64,000 nucleotides of DNA. Origin: Acetobacter sp. GTDB lineage: Bacteria > Pseudomonadota > Alphaproteobacteria > Acetobacterales > Acetobacteraceae. Shown here piece by piece: positions 1-9,173 of the stretch. How positions within the stretch are numbered: the stretch's first letter is position 1; each line of letters begins with the position of its first letter. A model generated the notes under the pieces. That model did no database searches and was not told where the DNA came from. It saw only the letters and a list, made by a program, of their open reading frames with translations. The DNA lies in the NCBI RefSeq assembly GCF_022483985.1, contig NZ_JAKVME010000001.1, positions 1,054,001-1,118,000 of the forward strand, given 5' to 3'. Made by a program: the position numbers and the translations under genes.

Positions 1-1
1 G

Positions 2-1738
2 GTTCAGGTGCTGAACGGCGCCAGCGCGTTTCTGAATGGCGCGGCCCCCAGTGGTTCATCCATTGGCGGCAATATCAACCTGATGTTCAAAAAAGCTGAA
101 AACACTGACCTCAATCGAGTGACGGGCGATTACACCAGCAATGGACAGGGTGGCGGCGCTGTCGATTTCAGTCGGCGTTTCGGGCAGGACAAGGCTTTCG
201 GATTCAGGCTGAATGCGGCAGGAATGGATGGTCAGACCTCCATAGACCACGAGCGGCGTCATGACGCGGTCGTTGGCGGCACGTTCGACTGGCATGACGA
301 CAAAACCCGCATTGATCTGAACATGGCCTATCAGAACCAGAACGTTCAGCAGGGACGTGGAGGGGTTCTGCTTGGCTCGGGGGTGACGTCCGTGCCGCGT
401 CCGGTTGCGCCGTCCCACAATTTTGCCCAGCGCTGGGCCTATGCGGATCTGAATTACCTGTTCGGCACGCTGAATATCGAACATGATTTCGGCAAACATG
501 TCACAGTCTACGGCGCTTTTGGTGCTCTGGGCAGCGATGAACAGGGAAATTACTCTTCCTTCACCGTGACCAATGCCGCGACAGGGGCTGGAACTGTTGG
601 CAGCATGTATGTGCCTTATCAGCAGAATAACGAGAGTACGCGCGCCGGCGTCCGGGCTCATGTGGATACAGGGCCGATCCATCATGAAATCAACGCAGGC
701 GGTTCCGCCCTGTGGGAAGAAACCCGCACCGCCTATTCGATGTATTCCAACAGCGCGGCTCCGCTAAACAGCAATCTTTACAATACGCCGCAGTTCGCCT
801 CTCCGAGGCAGAACCTTGTGGGAGGCAATCTCAAGGACCCCACCCGTTCGAACTGGACAAAGCTGTACAGTCTTTACCTGTCTGACACCTTGACGTTCTG
901 GCATGACCGGATCGCTCTGACCGCTGGATTCCGGTATCAGAACATTCTCGATAACAGCTACAAGTATTCCACCAACGGCTCTCTTTCAGCCGGATATGAC
1001 AAGGGCGCGTTCACGCCTGTAGTCGGTCTTGTCATTCATCCGACACGCCAGACGGCAATCTACTTCAACCGGATCGAAGGCCTTGCCAAAGGACCACAGG
1101 CGACAGGCGCCAATGTCGTCAATCTGGGACAGATTTTTGCCCCCTACCAGAGCGTCCAGTACGAACTCGGCGCGAAATACGATATCGGACGCTTCAGCGC
1201 GGGGCTGGCTTTTTATCAGATCTCTCAGCCGAATTCCTATACCGAGGCTTATGGCAACACCGGCAGCCTGATCTTCCGTCAGGACGGACTGCAACGGAAC
1301 CGGGGCATGGAACTGACCGTCAATGGCGAGATCATCAGAGGGCTCCGCTTCAACGGCGGCCTGACCCTGATCGACGCCGACCTGCGCCGCACGCAGAACG
1401 GCACCAACAACGGCCATACGGCCATCGGTATTCCAAACTATACGATCAACGGAAACCTCGAATACGATCTGCCCTTCCTGAAAGGCGCAACGGTTATCGG
1501 CCGCGTGGTCAATACAGGAAAGCAGATGGTCAATGTGGAGAACACCGCCCACCTGCCCGTCTGGACCCGTTTCGATCTGGCGGCCCGCTATACGTTCGCG
1601 GCGTATGGCAAGCCGCTGACGCTCCGGTTCGGCGTGGATAATCTCGCCAATACGCGCTTCTGGTCGTCCGCCTTCAACGGCTATCTGCTGGAAGGACTGC
1701 CGCGAACCTTCAAGTTCTCCTTCACCACGGACCTCTGA
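2..1738 (+). CDS. TonB-dependent siderophore receptor, C-terminal part (truncated by window edge)
   Basis: About 578 residues of an outer-membrane TonB-dependent receptor. The N-terminus (signal, TonB box, first part of the plug) lies before the window. The first visible residues (VQVLNGASAFLNGA, then GGNINLMFKK) are the end of the plug domain, where siderophore receptors have the 'E-V-L-R-G-P-x-A' and 'G-G-x-I-N-x-x-x-K' pattern. The rest alternates short aromatic strands and polar loops typical of the 22-strand barrel, and ends with FKFSFTTDL, a usual barrel C-terminus. Such proteins import ferric siderophores with energy from TonB-ExbBD. The substrate cannot be told. It is followed by a small hairpin and then an unrelated efflux gene on the same strand. 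Confidence 0.9.
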   Translation, partial: VQVLNGASAFLNGAAPSGSSIGGNINLMFKKAENTDLNRVTGDYTSNGQGGGAVDFSRRFGQDKAFGFRLNAAGMDGQTSIDHERRHDAVVGGTFDWHDDKTRIDLNMAYQNQNVQQGRGGVLLGSGVTSVPRPVAPSHNFAQRWAYADLNYLFGTLNIEHDFGKHVTVYGAFGALGSDEQGNYSSFTVTNAATGAGTVGSMYVPYQQNNESTRAGVRAHVDTGPIHHEINAGGSALWEETRTAYSMYSNSAAPLNSNLYNTPQFASPRQNLVGGNLKDPTRSNWTKLYSLYLSDTLTFWHDRIALTAGFRYQNILDNSYKYSTNGSLSAGYDKGAFTPVVGLVIHPTRQTAIYFNRIEGLAKGPQATGANVVNLGQIFAPYQSVQYELGAKYDIGRFSAGLAFYQISQPNSYTEAYGNTGSLIFRQDGLQRNRGMELTVNGEIIRGLRFNGGLTLIDADLRRTQNGTNNGHTAIGIPNYTINGNLEYDLPFLKGATVIGRVVNTGKQMVNVENTAHLPVWTRFDLAARYTFAAYGKPLTLRFGVDNLANTRFWSSAFNGYLLEGLPRTFKFSFTTDL

Positions 1739-1757
1739 CGCCTCGTCTCCTGTGCTG

Positions 1758-1780
1758 CGGCCAGTCATTGACGCTGGCCG
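1758..1780 (+). terminator. Weak hairpin after the TonB receptor
   Basis: Seven-base-pair inverted repeat cggccag / ctggccg with a 9-base loop, 20 bases after the receptor stop codon. There is no real T-run behind it, so it may be only a weak or Rho-assisted terminator. Confidence 0.3.
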
Positions 1781-1852
1781 TGCATAATTCTCGCGTCTGT
1801 CGCAGCCTCACGCTATCGTGACAGCGCGCTTTTTTATATCGTGTTCAGCGCG

Positions 1853-3856
1853 ATGAAAACGAGTAGCCTCCCCCGACGCATCAGCCGCTTTGCCCTGCAA
1901 CTGGCTGGCGGCATGATGCCTCCAGCCCTGACGCACTGGTTGGGCGTGCGCGACATCAGCATTACGCCGGAACAGATCGGTGTGCGCGAAGGTCTGCGCG
2001 CTGGCGTGGCGGTTGGCTCGATCATGCTGCTGGCCTGGTATCTGAACATCCCGATCATGGCCTGGTCGGCTTTCGCGGCGTTCTGGACGTGCCTTGTCGA
2101 TCCGGGCGGCCTGATCCGCCTCAGGCTGGCGACCCTGCTGAAATTCGGTGCTTCGGGAACGCTGATTACGGGACTGCTTTCCGTCGCTTCCGGCTACGGA
2201 CTGGCGCCGGTTTTCATCGCTCTGGGTCTCTGCATCTTCCTCTGCGGACTGGCGCGCCAGCGCGGTCCGGTCGCCACGCAGATCAGCGTTCTTGCCGCCA
2301 TCGTCGCGGTGGTGGCGGTCTGCTATCCCCAGACACCGCTTGGAGGGGCGCATCTCGCGGGTATGTTCGTCGGTGGCTCCGTCTGGGCGGCCCTCATCTG
2401 CATCCTTGCATGGCCGGTCGATCCGTATGTTCCGCAAAGGCAGGCCTGCGCCGCGATTTTTCGCGAGCAGGCGAACATGATCAGCAGACTTCTGCTGATT
2501 GCCGAACAGAACGTCCTTGGCCACGATGCGCTCTATCATGAGATCAGCTCCTACAGGCGAGATATCCGAAACCGGATCGAACAGGCGCGCAAACGCGTGG
2601 AGATGCTTTCGGCGGATACGCTGAGCAGCCGCGCTCACGGGACACTCCTGCGCACGGTGGAAGCAGGCGACCGGATTTTCGTCGCGGCCATGGGTCTGGA
2701 ACACGCAGCTTTCACGGCTCCCCTTCCTCCGATCGCACGCCGGACAGCCGGATTGATCGCCGCCACCCTGAGGCGCGCGGCACGAGAAATCGCCACTCCG
2801 GAACCGCGACCCGAGTGCCTTGCCCGACAGATCCGTTTCCTGCGCACCGCCGGTCCGCGTGACGGCGATCTGTTTGCCCGGTGCGCGCATCTGTGCGCCG
2901 ACGCGCTCACCGATCTTCAGCAGGCATGGCAGCCCGCCGCAGAGGCAAACCAGATCGCCGCCACGCCGTCTCTGCCCAAGGAGCATATCTGGCCGACCGC
3001 CATTTTCGTGCGACACGCGGCGCGCCTCTCTGTCGCGGTGCTCACCGCCTACGCCATCGCCCTCGGGCTTGACCTGCCCTATGCCTACTGGGCGATGATG
3101 GCTGTTGTCGTGGTCATCCAGCCCAGTGTGAACGTGACCCTGCCCCGCGCACTGGAGCGCGTGGCGGGCAGCGTGGCAGGTGGTCTGCTTGCGGCCATCA
3201 TGGGGGTGACATTGCCGATTCCCGTGATCCTGCTGCTGATTTTTCCTCTGGCGGCCGTGACGATCGCCCTGCGAAGCGTGAACTACACGCTCTGCGTCAT
3301 GTTCATGACCCAGCTTTTCGTGCTCGTGACCGATCTCGTCAGCACGACGCACGGCTGGGACGTCGCGCTTTCAAGAGCGGCCAACAACACCATCGGCAGT
3401 CTGGTCGGTCTGGCCGCCTGCGTTCTGCTGTGGCCAGAGGCGAAAGCGCCCACGCTTGCTGAACAGATCATGGCGGCTGTCGCGTCCAATCTTCGCTATG
3501 CCACGCTGGCGGCGCGGGAAGAAAAAGCGTCATGGCACGAAATCGAACACGCCAGACGTGAGGCAGGGACTTTCTCCACCAGAGCGGAGATTCTGTATCA
3601 GCAGGTACGTCTGGAAGGATTACGGCGGTCTGACCACCTCAGAACCTGCGGCGATATCCTCTTCATGCTCAGGCGGCTTGCTGGCGCCGCCAATGTCTGG
3701 TGGCTGGAATATAACGACGCCAGTCTGTCATTGAGAACAAAGGAACGAGACGCCCTCTCCACCGTCGGGCGGGCAGCCCCACTGGTGAAGAAAACCGGCT
3801 TCAGTGACGCCGATCTGAGAGAGACCTTGTCCCTGCTGACAGCACTGAAGCTCTAA
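1853..3856 (+). CDS. FUSC family (fusaric acid resistance-like) inner-membrane efflux protein
   Basis: About 667 residues with two hydrophobic blocks, roughly residues 45-190 and 385-515, each followed by a long soluble helical region. This is the duplicated architecture of FUSC/AaeB-type exporters of aromatic acids. The second block contains PYAYWAMMAVVVVIQPSV and later alternating helices, as in the FUSC_2 domain. It probably exports weak organic or aromatic acids, but the substrate is inferred from family only. The ATG at 1853 was taken; a GTG at 1841 is also in frame, and neither has a clear ribosome binding site. It stands alone between the receptor and a convergent MFS gene. Confidence 0.8.
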   Translation: MKTSSLPRRISRFALQLAGGMMPPALTHWLGVRDISITPEQIGVREGLRAGVAVGSIMLLAWYLNIPIMAWSAFAAFWTCLVDPGGLIRLRLATLLKFGASGTLITGLLSVASGYGLAPVFIALGLCIFLCGLARQRGPVATQISVLAAIVAVVAVCYPQTPLGGAHLAGMFVGGSVWAALICILAWPVDPYVPQRQACAAIFREQANMISRLLLIAEQNVLGHDALYHEISSYRRDIRNRIEQARKRVEMLSADTLSSRAHGTLLRTVEAGDRIFVAAMGLEHAAFTAPLPPIARRTAGLIAATLRRAAREIATPEPRPECLARQIRFLRTAGPRDGDLFARCAHLCADALTDLQQAWQPAAEANQIAATPSLPKEHIWPTAIFVRHAARLSVAVLTAYAIALGLDLPYAYWAMMAVVVVIQPSVNVTLPRALERVAGSVAGGLLAAIMGVTLPIPVILLLIFPLAAVTIALRSVNYTLCVMFMTQLFVLVTDLVSTTHGWDVALSRAANNTIGSLVGLAACVLLWPEAKAPTLAEQIMAAVASNLRYATLAAREEKASWHEIEHARREAGTFSTRAEILYQQVRLEGLRRSDHLRTCGDILFMLRRLAGAANVWWLEYNDASLSLRTKERDALSTVGRAAPLVKKTGFSDADLRETLSLLTALKL

Positions 3857-3879
3857 AAACCGGACGCCAGCGCGGAAGT

Positions 3880-5199
3880 TCAGCGACTGACACGCTTCGC
3901 CGGAATGCTCAGAACGATCGCCACGCCGAGCAGGGCCAGCACAACCAGACCATAAAGGGCCATGTCGGTTCTGCCAGTGGCGTCCTTGATCCAGCCCACG
4001 AAATACGGGCTGAGGAAACCAGCCAACTGCCCCAGCGAGTTGATCAGCGCTACGCCACCGGCGGCGCCCTCAGCGCTCAGAAAACCGTTACTCAGAGGCC
4101 AGAAAAGCGGCAGACCGCTCAGCGCTCCCGCCGTGGCGATGGTCAGACCAGCAACCGAGATCACTGCGTTATCGTGAAAGGCCGCCGAACAGGCGAGCCC
4201 GAACGCCGCCATGAGAAGCGGCACCGCAAGATGCCAGCGCCGTTCGCGCCGTCGATCCGAGGAACGACCCGCGACAATCATGAAAAAGCAGGCCCCCAGA
4301 TAAGGAATGGCGCTTATCCATCCGACGACCCCGAGATCATGAAAACCAATGCTTTTGATAATGGACGGCAGCCAGAAATTGATCGCGTAGACACTGCTCT
4401 GAATACAGAAATACAGTAGTCCGAGCTTCCATATGGCCGGGCTGCGCACGACTTCCGAAAAACTGGCCGAGACCTGTTTGGGGCGGCTTTGCCGATCCTG
4501 AAACAGCGTGTCCGACAGCAGTTTTTTTTCCGTATCATCCAGCCATGCAACTTCCTTCACGGAATCACGCAGGAACAGAAACATCCCCACGCCGAGCAGA
4601 ACCGTTGGCAGTCCTTCCAGCAGAAAGAGCCACTGCCATGCTTCAAATCCATGACTGTTGCCGCTGAACCAGTTCATGATGAGCCCGGAAAGCGGGCTTC
4701 CCAGCACACCGGAAAGTGGGATCGCCGCCATGAAAAGAGTGAGCGCCCTGCCGTGTCTCTGTGCGGGAAACCACTGTGTGAGATAGAGCACCATACCGGG
4801 GAAGAACCCGGCTTCCGCAGCGCCTGTCAGAAAACGCAGGATATAGAACCCTGTGGTCGTTTCAACGAACATCAGGCTGGTTGAAAGCCAGCCCCACACA
4901 ATCATGATCAGCGCCAGCCAGCGCCGGGCGCCTATTTTCGCCAGCATGAGATTGCTGGGAATGCCGCATGCAATGTAGCCGAGGAAGAAAATCCCGGCCC
5001 CAAGACCGTAGGCCGTCTCACTCATATGGAGACTGTCCAGCATGCTCAGCTTGGCGAAGCCGACATTCACGCGGTCGAGATAATTGAAGAGATAACAGAC
5101 GAAAATATAGGGAATCAGCCGCAGCGTGACCTTGCTGAATATCTGATTGAGACGGGCGTCCTGAGGCGAATGCGCCTCAGTAAAATTTCGCTCGGGCAT
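3880..5199 (-). CDS. MFS transporter, anion:cation symporter type
   Basis: About 439 residues with twelve predicted membrane helices. The segment 'LFNYLDRVNVGFAKL' close to the N-terminus is characteristic of the ACS family (phthalate, tartrate, galactonate and related organic anion permeases). The central cytoplasmic loop lies near residue 210, and the second half again begins with a helix around 'LGLLYFCIQSSVYAINFWLPSI'. It likely imports an organic acid anion with protons. The ATG at 5199 is preferred over a GTG at 5208 because a GGTGAGAG stretch precedes it. It is convergent with the FUSC gene, with only 23 bases between the stop codons. Confidence 0.85.
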   Translation of the reverse strand: MPERNFTEAHSPQDARLNQIFSKVTLRLIPYIFVCYLFNYLDRVNVGFAKLSMLDSLHMSETAYGLGAGIFFLGYIACGIPSNLMLAKIGARRWLALIMIVWGWLSTSLMFVETTTGFYILRFLTGAAEAGFFPGMVLYLTQWFPAQRHGRALTLFMAAIPLSGVLGSPLSGLIMNWFSGNSHGFEAWQWLFLLEGLPTVLLGVGMFLFLRDSVKEVAWLDDTEKKLLSDTLFQDRQSRPKQVSASFSEVVRSPAIWKLGLLYFCIQSSVYAINFWLPSIIKSIGFHDLGVVGWISAIPYLGACFFMIVAGRSSDRRRERRWHLAVPLLMAAFGLACSAAFHDNAVISVAGLTIATAGALSGLPLFWPLSNGFLSAEGAAGGVALINSLGQLAGFLSPYFVGWIKDATGRTDMALYGLVVLALLGVAIVLSIPAKRVSR

Positions 5200-5319
5200 G
5201 ACTCTCACCGGTTCTTATTGTTTTTCTTGGTCCCATCCAGAGCATGAGACGGGGTAACAAAACAATAGTTCCGATAACAGGCTGGAAAACGGACGCCCCG
5301 GATTCACACACGCATCGGC

Positions 5320-6276
5320 TCAGTCAGGGTGTTGCAGCACGTCAGCCATTCGTGCGGCTATCAGGGCGTGAGCGTGGCGTGTCGGATGATATTCATCCCA
5401 CCAGAGATGAGCGTCCGGGTCATTGCAGGCTTTCCGGGGCTTCGGCTGGGTGACCTGACAGGGTGCTTCAACATTGGTCAGACCCGAAGCCTTTCCGGAC
5501 TGGATCAACTCTTCCGTCGTTCTGCGCCAGGAAAACCATGCCAGCGTGGTCTCCGATGTCTTGGTCATAGTGGACAGCATCTCCTGTATTTTGCTGTCAA
5601 ACGAGTCTTCAAACTCCCGCGCCTGACTGACAGCCGCCGGCGTACCCGCCACAGCCGGCACGAGATCAAGAGCATAGACACCGAATACAAGAAAATGGCG
5701 GGCGCCGCTGGTCTGGAGAAGGGCAATCGTATCCCGGACATCCGCAGCGCACTGGCTGGCGGCATCGGGAATGGATACCGGTTTTGCAAAATCGATTTTC
5801 TGAAACAGATCGTTCGCCGATGCGCCGACAACATACAGCGCCTTTGGGTCCAGAACCTCATGCCGTGAAAGAAAACCGAGCACCTGTCCCCGTAGGCCGG
5901 TGTCACGCCAGCCATCGAGCCAACTGTAATAGTTGCCGCTCCCGCACCGTGCGCCACCGACAGCATAATCGCTCAGTCCCGCGCCAATCTTTCTGGCCAG
6001 CAGTTCGACGGCTGTCGGGCCGTTACTCCATCTCCCCTGCCAGTACAGGCCGCTTTCCGGCGCGGAGGGCAGCATGATGGCGTCCGGGATTTTCGCCTTC
6101 ACGGCTTCCTCCGAGACTGTCAGGGCTGAGCCGTTATCGCTGTAACTGTCACCAAAAACATAGACATGGCTGAAGGAAGCAGGCTTTGCCCGGAGGTCTG
6201 TCGTTCCACAGACAAGACTGATGAGGACAGGAACGCATCCGGCCAGACGGCGGACAAAACGGCTGTTACCAGTCAT
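5320..6276 (-). CDS. Secreted SGNH/GDSL-family hydrolase
   Basis: 318 residues starting at 6276 with a signal peptide (RRLAGCVPVLISLVCG, Ala-rich cleavage region). Block I is VFGDSYSDNG with the nucleophile Ser. Block III is VVGASANDLF with the oxyanion Asn. Block V is WDEYHPTRHAH with the catalytic Asp and His. These are the hallmarks of GDSL lipases and esterases, close to thermolabile hemolysin or phospholipase-type enzymes. It probably acts on ester substrates outside the cytoplasm. An open frame reaches upstream to 6702, but that extension is antisense to the next gene and lacks coding character. An in-frame ATG at 6342 is a second possible start. Confidence 0.85.
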   Translation of the reverse strand: MTGNSRFVRRLAGCVPVLISLVCGTTDLRAKPASFSHVYVFGDSYSDNGSALTVSEEAVKAKIPDAIMLPSAPESGLYWQGRWSNGPTAVELLARKIGAGLSDYAVGGARCGSGNYYSWLDGWRDTGLRGQVLGFLSRHEVLDPKALYVVGASANDLFQKIDFAKPVSIPDAASQCAADVRDTIALLQTSGARHFLVFGVYALDLVPAVAGTPAAVSQAREFEDSFDSKIQEMLSTMTKTSETTLAWFSWRRTTEELIQSGKASGLTNVEAPCQVTQPKPRKACNDPDAHLWWDEYHPTRHAHALIAARMADVLQHPD

Positions 6277-6513
6277 GCGAACTCCCTGAGGCTGCGGCAG
6301 TAGCGGCCCTGTTGTTTCGATATGGAAACAATACGCTTTCATACACGGATTTTCAAGATTTGCCCTGTTCAGATGACTCCGTGTCGCAATGAAGCCGGAT
6401 GAGCAGCATTCCGAGACAGTCGGAACCTTGCCACCACCCTCATCCCTTCCTATACCTTTTCCCCCGCCATTTCGGCAGCAAGAGCCATAAGAGCCCCTCA
6501 GGACAGTCCGGTC

Positions 6514-7758
6514 ATGACCGAAGAGTTCCATCGCATCCGTCGCCTTCCTCCCTACGTTTTCGCGGAGGTCAACAAAGCCAAGGCCGCGGCCCGAGCGCGG
6601 GGCGAGGATATCATCGACCTCGGCATGGGAAATCCGGACAGCCCGACTCCCCCGCACATCGTGAAGAAGCTCGTGGAGACCGTCGCGGACCCGCGCAGCC
6701 ACGGCTATTCGGTCAGCCGCGGCATTCCCGGCCTGCGCAAGGCTCTTGCCGGTTATTATGACCGCCGCTTCAACGTGAAGCTCAATCCGGACACGGAAGT
6801 CATCGCCACACTGGGCTCCAAGGAAGGGCTGGCCAATCTGGCGTCAGCCATCACCAGCCCGGGCGACACCATTCTGGTGCCCAACCCGTCCTATCCGATC
6901 CATCAGTTCGGCTTCATTATCGCGGGCGCGTCCGTGCGCTCGATTCCGGCCTATCCTGATGACGAGATGCTGCGCGCTCTGGAGCGGGCCGTCCGTCATT
7001 CGGTGCCGAAGCCGACCGCTCTGATCGTCAACTTTCCGTCCAACCCGACGGCGTATCTGGCCGATCTCGATTTCTACAAGGAAATCGTCAAGTTCTGCCG
7101 CCGCGAGGAAATTTTCATCCTGTCGGATCTGGCCTATGCCGAGATCTATTTCGGTGATCTCGTGCCGCCCTCCATTCTGGCGGTCGAAGGCGCGAAGGAT
7201 ATCGCTGTCGAGTTCACCTCGCTGTCGAAGACCTATTCGATGGCGGGCTGGCGCATGGGCTTTGCCGCAGGCAACCCGCGTCTGATCGAAGCGCTGGCGC
7301 GGATCAAGTCCTACCTCGATTACGGGGCGTTCACGCCGATTCAGGTCGCCGCCGTCGCAGCTCTCAGCGGTCCGCAGGACTGCGTGGCGGAAATCCGGCA
7401 GCTCTACAAGGACCGCCGTGACGTGCTGCTGCGCGGCCTGCACGCGGCAGGATGGGATGTTCCAAAGCCGGAAGGCTCCATGTTCGCGTGGGCGCCCATC
7501 CCGGAAAAGTTCCGCGACATGGGCAGCGTGGCGTTCTCCAAACTGCTCCTGCAGGAAGCGGGCGTGGCCGTCGCGCCGGGTCTCGGTTTCGGTGAACACG
7601 GCGAAGGGTTCGTGCGTATTGGGCTGGTGGAGAACACCCAGCGTCTGCGTCAGGCAACCCGCGCCATCAAGGGCTTCCTGAACGCCAACGGCATTAACGG
7701 GCCAGCGCAGCAGGCCCCCCAACAGAAACAGTCTACGCTGGAGGATACCGCGTCGTGA
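6514..7758 (+). CDS. alaC: PLP-dependent aminotransferase (AlaC / LL-diaminopimelate aminotransferase-like)
   Basis: 414 residues of a fold-type I class I/II aminotransferase. Visible features are IDLGMGNPDSPTP near residue 30, the substrate loop GYSVSRGIPGLR, NFPSNPTA with the PLP-contacting Asn, and SLSKTYSMAGWRMGF with the Schiff-base lysine at about residue 239. In alphaproteobacteria this subgroup, directly upstream of homoserine dehydrogenase, is annotated as alanine-synthesizing transaminase AlaC or as LL-DAP aminotransferase. Sequence reading alone cannot separate the two. AGGACAG stands before the ATG. The stop codon overlaps the GTG start of hom, so the pair is translationally coupled. 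Confidence 0.9.
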   Translation: MTEEFHRIRRLPPYVFAEVNKAKAAARARGEDIIDLGMGNPDSPTPPHIVKKLVETVADPRSHGYSVSRGIPGLRKALAGYYDRRFNVKLNPDTEVIATLGSKEGLANLASAITSPGDTILVPNPSYPIHQFGFIIAGASVRSIPAYPDDEMLRALERAVRHSVPKPTALIVNFPSNPTAYLADLDFYKEIVKFCRREEIFILSDLAYAEIYFGDLVPPSILAVEGAKDIAVEFTSLSKTYSMAGWRMGFAAGNPRLIEALARIKSYLDYGAFTPIQVAAVAALSGPQDCVAEIRQLYKDRRDVLLRGLHAAGWDVPKPEGSMFAWAPIPEKFRDMGSVAFSKLLLQEAGVAVAPGLGFGEHGEGFVRIGLVENTQRLRQATRAIKGFLNANGINGPAQQAPQQKQSTLEDTAS

Positions 7759-9077
7759 GTTCGTCTAAAGGAGACGTCGCTTCCAAAACCCCGCTGCGCC
7801 TTGGCGTCGCGGGTCTCGGCACCGTGGGTGCCGGTCTTGCCATTCTCCTGCGTGACAACGCGGATATCATTACGACACGGGCTGGTCGTCCCATCGAAAT
7901 TACGGCTGTCGCCGCCCGCGACAGAACACGCGATCGCGGTATCGATCTGAGCGCCCTCACGTGGCACAGCGACGCCGTCGATCTGGCGTCTGATCCGAAT
8001 GTCGATGTGGTTGTCGAACTGATCGGCGGCTCGGAAGGCACCGCGCGCGCTCTGGTCGAGGCCGCCCTGAAAGCTGGCAAACCCGTAGTGACGGCGAACA
8101 AGGCGCTGCTGGCCGTGCATGGCGACAGCCTCGCCCGTCTGAGCGCCGCCAACAACGCGCCGCTGCTGTTTGAAGCTGCTGTCGCGGGCGGCATCCCCGC
8201 CATCAAGACGGTGCGCGAAGGTCTGGTGGCGGACCGCCTGCTCTCCATCGGCGGTATTCTGAACGGCACCTGCAACTACATCCTGACCGCGATGCGTGAG
8301 ACCGGTCGCGACTTCAGCGACGTGCTCGCCGAGGCGCAGGCACTGGGCTACGCGGAAGCCGATCCTTCCACGGACGTTGACGGCATCGACGCCGCCCACA
8401 AGCTGACGATCCTCGCATCTCTCGCCTTCGGCCATCCCGTCGAGTTCGACAGCGTGCATGTCGAGGGTATCCGCAGTATTGGCGCGCTCGACCTGAGTTT
8501 CGCACGCACGCTTGGCTATCGCATCAAGCTGCTTGGTCTGGCCCGCCAGTCGGATCGCGGCGTGGAAGCCCGTGTTGCTCCCTGCCTCGTCCCGGAGGGA
8601 GCACCGATTGCTCAGGTCGACGGCGTGTTCAACGCCGTGATCGCCGAGGGCACCTTCGTCGGTCGCCTGATGGTCGAAGGTCGTGGAGCCGGGGCGGGCC
8701 CAACAGCCAGCGCGGTTGCTGCCGACATCATCGATATCGCCCGTGGCAATACCGTGCCTGTCTGGGGCATGGATGTGGCCACGTTGCAGGCCACTAGAAG
8801 CCGTCCGGCTTCGGAATGGCATGGAGCGTTCTATCTGCGCCTCAGCGTGGCTGACCGTGCAGGCGTCATCGCCGACATCACAGCCATTCTGCGTGACTGT
8901 GGCGTCTCGCTCAGCAGCATGATCCAGCATCCATCAGTGAAGCAGGCCGAGAATGTGCCGCTGGTGCTGGTGACGCATCCGACCGCGGAAAGCGCAATGC
9001 AGGCTGCCCGTGAGCGCATCGCCGCGCTGGATGTGGTGTCGGCAGAGCCCGTGCTCATTCGCATAGAGAACTTCTGA
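7755..9077 (+). CDS. hom: Homoserine dehydrogenase
   Basis: 440 residues. The N-terminal Rossmann motif GLGTVGAGL is the NAD(P) site, near residue 20. It is followed by VVTANKALLAVHG, then GGIPAIKTVREGL and NGTCNYILTAM, and AEADPSTDVDGIDAAHKL in the substrate domain. The C-terminus, from about residue 355, is an ACT regulatory domain (RLSVADRAGVIADI). It reduces aspartate semialdehyde to homoserine for threonine, methionine and isoleucine synthesis, and the ACT domain suggests threonine feedback. It starts with GTG at 7755, inside the alaC stop region, with GGAGG about 12 bases before. Confidence 0.97.
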   Translation: MSSSKGDVASKTPLRLGVAGLGTVGAGLAILLRDNADIITTRAGRPIEITAVAARDRTRDRGIDLSALTWHSDAVDLASDPNVDVVVELIGGSEGTARALVEAALKAGKPVVTANKALLAVHGDSLARLSAANNAPLLFEAAVAGGIPAIKTVREGLVADRLLSIGGILNGTCNYILTAMRETGRDFSDVLAEAQALGYAEADPSTDVDGIDAAHKLTILASLAFGHPVEFDSVHVEGIRSIGALDLSFARTLGYRIKLLGLARQSDRGVEARVAPCLVPEGAPIAQVDGVFNAVIAEGTFVGRLMVEGRGAGAGPTASAVAADIIDIARGNTVPVWGMDVATLQATRSRPASEWHGAFYLRLSVADRAGVIADITAILRDCGVSLSSMIQHPSVKQAENVPLVLVTHPTAESAMQAARERIAALDVVSAEPVLIRIENF

Positions 9078-9173
9078 GCGGGTCGCGCCCCTCGACCTCT
9101 CTCCTCTCGGGTGGTACCATCACTTCCCAACGTGGCTTGAGGCCACATCATTTTTCTGACCGGAGCAACAGAT

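Noticed and set aside
1808..3352. 514-codon open frame on the minus strand
   Set aside because: It lies fully antisense to the FUSC gene, which has clear membrane helices. The minus-strand product is His/Arg/Gln-rich low-complexity sequence typical of a GC-rich shadow frame.
5320..6702. Long form (460 residues) of the GDSL hydrolase
   Set aside because: The extra N-terminal ~140 residues are antisense to the start of alaC and its upstream region and lack coding character; the signal peptide begins at 6276.
7650..8930. 426-codon minus-strand frame
   Set aside because: Complete shadow of hom; the translation has no domain and the plus strand encodes a canonical homoserine dehydrogenase.
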